A DNA stretch of 11,236 nt. Source: Betaproteobacteria bacterium. GTDB lineage: Bacteria > Pseudomonadota > Gammaproteobacteria > Burkholderiales > Burkholderiaceae_C. The notes under the pieces were generated by a model that worked only from the letters and a program-made list of their open reading frames with translations, searched no databases and was not told the DNA's origin. A program made the translations under genes and the position numbers. The stretch covers positions 1-11,236 of the forward strand of contig VBCQ01000438.1 of NCBI GenBank assembly GCA_005882155.1, read 5' to 3'. This document shows positions 7,559-11,236 of this stretch, piece by piece; position 1 is the stretch's first letter, and each line of letters begins with the position of its first letter.

Positions 7559-8014
7559 ATGAAGAAACTGATGCTCGCCGCCGCGGCCGTGATTGGCTTG
7601 ACGACGGCCCTTCCCGCCGCCGCCCAATTCGCCAAGCCCGAGGACGCAATCAAGTACCGTCAGAGTGGGATGCAGTTGATGGGTCAGCACTTTGGACGCA
7701 TCGGTGCGATGGTGAACGGACGCGTTCCGTTCGATGCGAAAGTGCTCGCCGACAACGCCGCGATCGTCGAGTACATGTCCAAGCTGCCCTATGCCGGTTT
7801 CGTTGACGGCAGCGACAAGGGCGCGCCGACCAAGGCCAAGCCCGAGATCTGGACCGAGCGCGACAAGTTCAATGCTGCGGCGACCAAGCTGCAGGACGAC
7901 GTGGTCAAGCTGAACGTCGCTGCGAAGACCGGCAACTTCGATCAGATCAAGGCCGCGTTCGGCACTGCCGGCCAGAGTTGCAAGGCCTGTCACGACAATT
8001 ACCGAGAGAAGTGA
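7559..8014 (+). CDS. Cytochrome c' (periplasmic class II c-type cytochrome)
   Basis: Cytochrome c' is a periplasmic four-helix-bundle haem protein with five-coordinate iron. It binds NO and CO and is linked in several bacteria to NO protection. The 151-residue precursor has a standard signal peptide (MKKLMLAAAAVIG... cleaved near AAA-Q23). The haem site CKACH (C141, C144, H145) lies close to the C-terminus, which defines class II. The first helix segment QLMGQHFGRIGAMVNG matches the family's distal side. AGGAG lies eight bases before the ATG, and a signal peptide starts directly at this Met, so the start is secure. Its divergent neighbour is a b561 that may reduce it. Confidence 0.95.
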   Translation: MKKLMLAAAAVIGLTTALPAAAQFAKPEDAIKYRQSGMQLMGQHFGRIGAMVNGRVPFDAKVLADNAAIVEYMSKLPYAGFVDGSDKGAPTKAKPEIWTERDKFNAAATKLQDDVVKLNVAAKTGNFDQIKAAFGTAGQSCKACHDNYREK

Positions 8015-8033
8015 TCTCCTTGCGTCGAGGGCG

Positions 8034-8060
8034 GCTCGGCTTCAGTCGACGAAGCCGAGC
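8034..8060. repeat. Perfect 10-bp hairpin downstream of cytochrome c'
   Basis: The arms GCTCGGCTTC (8034-8043) and GAAGCCGAGC (8051-8060) are perfectly complementary around a 7-base loop. It starts 20 bases after the cytochrome c' stop and could stop or stabilise that transcript, and also the convergent alaX transcript. There is no T-run on either side, so it is not a canonical intrinsic terminator. It also forms part of the larger repeat patch up to 8223. Confidence 0.6.
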
Positions 8061-8223
8061 ACGACGCGTCGAGTCATCGCCGACTTCTTTTGGCTGCGGC
8101 CGGCCGCTCGCGCGGCCTTCACATCGCAAGCGATGTGAGCCTTCGCCGAAAGAAGTCAGCTGCGGCCTTCGGCCGACTCGGCAAAGCCGAGTACGACTCT
8201 TCGAGTCATCGCTGACTTCTTTT
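8054..8223. repeat. Palindrome-rich repeat patch with imperfect 38-bp direct repeats
   Basis: Two direct copies, 8054-8091 and 8186-8223, match at 34 of 38 positions and lie 132 bases apart. The last 22 bases differ at only one position. A shorter inverted copy lies between them: AAAGAAGTCAGC at 8149-8160 pairs perfectly with GCTGACTTCTTT at 8211-8222. Further palindromes fill the gaps: GCGGCCGGCCGC at 8096-8107, TCACATCGC/GCGATGTGA at 8119-8127 and 8130-8138, ACTCGGC/GCCGAGT at 8176-8182 and 8186-8192, and GACTC/GAGTC at 8195-8199 and 8203-8207. The right copy forms the 3' end of alaX. It may be a REP-like dispersed element or a duplication scar of the alaX end. Confidence 0.8.
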
Positions 8224-8917
8224 CAATCTTCGTGACGACCACGGCCCCGATCTCGGCGGTGTTCGCGACATGCGTGCCGCCGCAAGGCTGTAGGTCCACA
8301 TCGGCGATTTCGAGCAAACGAACGCGGCCCGCTCCGCGCGGCGGCTGCACGCTCATGCTGCGAACCAGCCCCGGGTTGGCGTCGAGCTCGGCGTCGCTGA
8401 TCCAGCGATGCGTCACCGCATGCGCCTCGCCGATGAGCCGTGCCAATCCCGCCGTCAGCTGCTCCTTGTCTAGCGGTTCGCTCATGTGGAAATCGAGCCG
8501 CGCGTAGTCGGCGGTGATCGAGCAGCCGTCGACCGGATGCGGCACGAGCGCGCACAGCAAGTGAGTCGTGGTGTGAAAGCGCATGTGCCGATGGCGCCGC
8601 GTCCAGTCGATGCGCGCGACGAGCTCGGTGCCCGGCTCAAGGGCCGCAAGCAGCGCGTCCTGTCCCACCGCCGGCAAGTGAACGATGTCGCCGGCTTGCT
8701 CGCCCTTGCGGGTGTCGACGATCGCGACGCGGCGGCCATCGGCCAGGACCAGCTCGCCCCGATCGCCGGCTTGCCCGCCGCCATGCGGGTAGAAGACGGT
8801 GCGGTCGAGCCGCACACCGCGCTCGTCGACCGAGACGACACGCGCCGTGCATTCGCGCAGATGCGCGTCATCGCGAAACAACTCGACTGTCGATGCGGCA
8901 GGGTGGGGATCGACCAT
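8156..8917 (-). CDS. alaX: Alanyl-tRNA editing protein AlaX (stand-alone trans-editing hydrolase)
   Basis: AlaX proteins are free-standing copies of the AlaRS editing domain that hydrolyse mischarged Ser-tRNA(Ala) or Gly-tRNA(Ala) in the cytoplasm. The zinc-binding pairs are complete: H115 and H119 (FHTTTHLL), C212 and H216 (PCGGTHVAN). The glycine-rich loop YPHGGGQAGDRG (43-54) marks an N-terminal subdomain like the longer AlaX-M forms. There is no aminoacylation domain, so it is not a fragment of alaS. The ATG at 8917 has GGAGG seven bases upstream and gives 253 residues; the frame is open to 8968 but without support. The last 20 or so residues (from KKSAMTRRVV) are encoded inside the repeat patch, and the extreme tail AESAEGRS looks like added sequence. 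Confidence 0.93.
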   Translation of the reverse strand: MVDPHPAASTVELFRDDAHLRECTARVVSVDERGVRLDRTVFYPHGGGQAGDRGELVLADGRRVAIVDTRKGEQAGDIVHLPAVGQDALLAALEPGTELVARIDWTRRHRHMRFHTTTHLLCALVPHPVDGCSITADYARLDFHMSEPLDKEQLTAGLARLIGEAHAVTHRWISDAELDANPGLVRSMSVQPPRGAGRVRLLEIADVDLQPCGGTHVANTAEIGAVVVTKIEKKSAMTRRVVLGFAESAEGRS

Positions 8918-9103
8918 GGCGAACCTCCGCGGCCATGATACGGGCGGGCGGCGCGTATCCATTAACATCGCGGGCTGGCTGGTGCTTTAGGGCAGCTGGC
9001 CGCGCGCCGCGCATTTGCGAGCCGTACCGCGAACGCTGAGCCGACGTGCGCTGTTCGCGTGCCTCGAGATTTTCTGATCGGTCCACTACCCGACGCCTTT
9101 CGC
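8918..9103. promoter_or_regulatory. Divergent intergenic region between alaX and the exporter gene
   Basis: This 186-base gap must hold the alaX promoter and probably that of the exporter. Apart from the GGAGG ribosome site of alaX next to 8917, I see no convincing promoter pair. TTAACA at 8962-8967 on the plus strand is a possible -35 but has no good -10 at the right distance. No hairpin or repeat is evident. Confidence 0.3.
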
Positions 9104-10984
9104 ATGCGACAACTTCAATTTCTTGCTGGCTTGTGCCTGCTGGTCGGCAGCGCAGTCGCCCATGGCGCGGACGAGACGGCGCCGAGCGGCACCTTCAACG
9201 CCCCCGGCTATCCGCCGACCGCGACGCCAAGACCGGGACAAGCGACGCCGGGGACGACGCCCCCGCGTGCTCCGACATCGCCCGACGCGACATCTCCGCA
9301 GCGCGCTCCTGCAAGCGGGGCCGCCGGCCGCAGTGATCAAACCCCAGAGTTGGAGCCGCCCCGCGCCGAGTTGCCGCCGCCGAAGCCGAGCGAGTTCCAG
9401 AAGTTCGTCGAGGAAGCGACAGGCAGGATGCTGCCGGTGTTCGGCGCCAATTTTTTCGCCGACGCCGCCAGCGTCAGAGCGCAGGCCGACAACGTGCCGC
9501 TGTCGGCCGACTACGTCGTCGGCCCGGGCGATGAGTTGCTGATCCGCGCCTGGGGTTCGATCGACGTCGACTACCGCGCCACCGTCGACCGCAACGGGCA
9601 GATCAACCTGCCCAAGGTCGGCAGCTTCAACGTCGCCGGTGTCAAGGCGTCGGAGCTCGAGAGCCATCTGCGTGCGCAGATCGGCCGCATCTTCACCAAC
9701 TTCAGCCTCAACGTCACGCTCGGCCATTTGCGCGGCGTGAAAGTGTTCGTCGTCGGCCCGGCGCAGCGGCCTGGCGTCTACACCTTGCCGAGCCAGGCGA
9801 CGATGCTGTCGGCCGTCGTCGCTGCGGGCGGTCCCGGGCCCACCGGGTCGATGCGCAAGCTGATCCTGCGCCGCGACGGCCGGGTGATTTCGGAGCTCGA
9901 TGTCTACGACTTTCTGGTCCAGGGCGACAAGTCGAAAGACGTGCAGCTGGCGGCCGGCGACGTCGTCGTGTTCCAGCCGGCCGGTCCACGCGTCGCGCTG
10001 ACCGGCGCGACCGACACGCCGGCGATCTATGAATTGAAGAGTGCAGAAGAACCGCTGCGCGAGCTGCTGCGCTATGCCGGCGGCGCGCCGGTGCTCGCCA
10101 ACCCGCATCGCGGTCAGCTCGAACGCATCGACCCCACGCAACCGAAGGCAGCGCGCATGGTCGAGGAGTTCAAGCTCGACAGCGTCGGCCTCGCCAAGCC
10201 GCTGCGCGACGGCGATGTGGTCACGCTGCTGGCGATCTCGCCGCAGTTCGCCAACGCCGTGACCTTGAAAGGCCATGTCGCGCAGCCGCTGCGCTACCCG
10301 TACACGCCGGGGATGCGAATTCGCGACCTGATCCCGGACAAGGATGCTCTGATTTCGCCGGACTTCTACCGGCGCAAGAACTTGCTGGTGCAGGTGATCG
10401 ACGATGAGGACGACGACAACGTCAGACAGCGCAGCCGCAGGAATGCCGACCGCGACACGGCAGCAGATGGCGCTGACCGTGTCGCGCCGATGGACCGCCG
10501 CGACAGTGCGACGCGGGAACGAAACGATCGCGTCACGCCAAGCGACCGCACTGAGAGCCGAAGCGCTCGCAGGCCGCGCCGCAGCGCTGAACGCGACGAA
10601 GATCGCAGCCCCGTTGCGGGAGCGAAAAGGGCGCCCACCACACTGTTCGACGAACTGAACTGGGATTACGCGGTGATCGAGCGCTTGAACGAGAAAGACT
10701 TGAGCACCCAGGTCATCCCGTTCAACCTCGGGCTCGCTGTCTTGCGCGGCGACCCGGCAAACAACGTCGAGCTGTTGCCGGGTGACGTCGTCACCGTCTA
10801 CAGCCAAAAGGACGTTCGAGTTCCGGTCGCGCGCCAAACGCGATTGGTGTCGCTCGATGGCGAAGTGGCCGCGCCCGGCGTCTATCAATTGCTGCCCGGT
10901 GAAACATTGCGAAGCTTGCTGACCCGCGCCGGCGGCCTCACCGCACAGGCCGACGTTTACGGCCTCGAATTCAGCCGCGAGTAA
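9104..10984 (+). CDS. SLBB-domain polysaccharide export protein (Wza-like), ending at a premature TAA
   Basis: This belongs to the outer-membrane polysaccharide exporters, which form the channel for capsule or exopolysaccharide. From the ATG at 9104 there is a signal peptide (MRQLQFLAGLCLLVGSAVAHG), then a proline-rich linker (about 22-100). A Poly_export domain follows from about residue 134 (ADYVVGPGDELLIRAWG). SLBB-type domains begin near residues 212 (VKVFVVGPAQRPGVY), 297, 386 (VTLKGHVAQPLRY) and 579 (TRLVSLDGEVAAPGVY). Residues 433-511 form a mixed-charge Asp/Arg-rich insert between the third and fourth. No cysteine follows the signal peptide, so it is not an obvious lipoprotein. The frame stops at TAA (10982-10984) after EFSRE, where relatives usually continue RESTR. 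An in-frame GTG at 9059 is a weaker start. No ribosome site is clear. Confidence 0.85.
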   Translation: MRQLQFLAGLCLLVGSAVAHGADETAPSGTFNAPGYPPTATPRPGQATPGTTPPRAPTSPDATSPQRAPASGAAGRSDQTPELEPPRAELPPPKPSEFQKFVEEATGRMLPVFGANFFADAASVRAQADNVPLSADYVVGPGDELLIRAWGSIDVDYRATVDRNGQINLPKVGSFNVAGVKASELESHLRAQIGRIFTNFSLNVTLGHLRGVKVFVVGPAQRPGVYTLPSQATMLSAVVAAGGPGPTGSMRKLILRRDGRVISELDVYDFLVQGDKSKDVQLAAGDVVVFQPAGPRVALTGATDTPAIYELKSAEEPLRELLRYAGGAPVLANPHRGQLERIDPTQPKAARMVEEFKLDSVGLAKPLRDGDVVTLLAISPQFANAVTLKGHVAQPLRYPYTPGMRIRDLIPDKDALISPDFYRRKNLLVQVIDDEDDDNVRQRSRRNADRDTAADGADRVAPMDRRDSATRERNDRVTPSDRTESRSARRPRRSAERDEDRSPVAGAKRAPTTLFDELNWDYAVIERLNEKDLSTQVIPFNLGLAVLRGDPANNVELLPGDVVTVYSQKDVRVPVARQTRLVSLDGEVAAPGVYQLLPGETLRSLLTRAGGLTAQADVYGLEFSRE

Positions 10985-11236
10985 ACGCGGCAGAAGCAGC
11001 GCGAGAACCTCGCCTCGGCGATCGCGCGGCTCGAAGCGCTGTCGGCGACGCAAGCCGCGCGCGAGGCGGCGAATCGCCGCGACGATGCGTCAGCGGCACA
11101 AAACAGCGCCGTGAGCAACGCCGCCTCGCAGGCGCAATTGGCGCGCCTGTCGCGACTGCAACCGAACGGCCGCATCGCCCTCGAGCTCAGCCCCGAGGCA
11201 CGCACGCTCGAGGCCCTGCCCGATGTGCCGCTGGAA
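10985..11236 (+). pseudogene. Continuation of the SLBB exporter after the in-frame stop (runs off the window)
   Basis: The exporter frame stays open for all 84 codons from the TAA to the window edge. It encodes TRQKQRENLASAIARLEAL, an alanine-rich helical stretch, and then RLQPNGRIALELSP. That is the pattern I know for the region after the last visible SLBB repeat in Burkholderiales exporters: a coiled segment, then a strand with GRIxLEL. Codon use stays GC-rich, as in the upstream part. No start codon with a ribosome site is apparent here, so the piece would be made only by readthrough. Whether this is a true pseudogene or a base error at 10983 cannot be decided here. Confidence 0.7.

Noticed and set aside
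8034..8223. CRISPR array or att site of a resident prophage
   Set aside because: Only two direct copies with a single 94-base gap and no integrase, cas or phage gene nearby; an old scar remains possible and is reported as a finding.
8156..8917. alaX as a broken piece of alaS
   Set aside because: It has its own ribosome site, a complete editing domain with all four zinc ligands, and the length of stand-alone AlaX proteins.
8962..8990. Sigma-70 promoter for the exporter (TTAACA)
   Set aside because: No acceptable -10 hexamer lies 16-18 bases downstream.
9086..11053. 655-codon open frame on the minus strand
   Set aside because: It is antisense to the exporter, whose signal peptide and SLBB motifs are unmistakable; the minus product is low-complexity Arg/Asp/Gln.

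Overview
The window is GC-rich chromosomal DNA that looks like a betaproteobacterium of the order Burkholderiales. The evidence is the atpI-B-E-F-H-A order, subunit lengths that match the proteobacterial ATP synthase, a class II cytochrome c' beside a b561-type cytochrome, and an SLBB exporter of the kind found in that order. This placement is an inference from gene content and protein style; no rRNA or other marker is present.

Layout. (1) Bases 1-3373, minus strand: the first part of the ATP synthase operon, atpI, atpB, atpE, atpF, atpH and the N-terminal 212 codons of atpA, with a TATAAT box just upstream of atpI. (2) Bases 3514-6683, minus strand: a tight run of four genes in the order GNAT acetyltransferase, HpcH/HpaI-type aldolase, aldose 1-epimerase, SMP-30 lactonase. 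The last three suggest part of a non-phosphorylating sugar-oxidation route, with mutarotation, lactone hydrolysis and retro-aldol cleavage. The sugar dehydrogenase and dehydratase such a route needs are not here. (3) Bases 6715-8014: a divergent pair, a membrane cytochrome b561 (minus) and a periplasmic cytochrome c' (plus). (4) Bases 8015-8223: a palindrome-rich repeat patch that runs into the 3' end of the next gene. (5) Bases 8156-8917, minus: alaX, a free-standing alanyl-tRNA editing hydrolase. (6) Bases 9104-11236, plus: a large SLBB/Wza-like polysaccharide export protein, interrupted by an in-frame TAA and running off the window.

Most of the window is conventional. Three places do not fit ordinary genes. 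First, atpF appears to have lost 52 nt: restoring them gives exactly 156 residues, and the present sequence instead reads b and delta as one 317-residue frame. Second, the 3' end of alaX lies in a repeat whose second copy, 132 bp away, encodes the same residues with only synonymous differences; this could be a duplication or integration scar, or a dispersed palindromic element. Third, the exporter has a TAA where the frame stays open and family-like afterwards. It also carries a mixed-charge low-complexity insert of about 79 residues. The atpF and exporter lesions could be real mutations or assembly errors, and the sequence alone cannot decide. I found no CRISPR array, tRNA, rRNA, transposase or phage gene. 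No gene-free stretch exceeds 300 bases.
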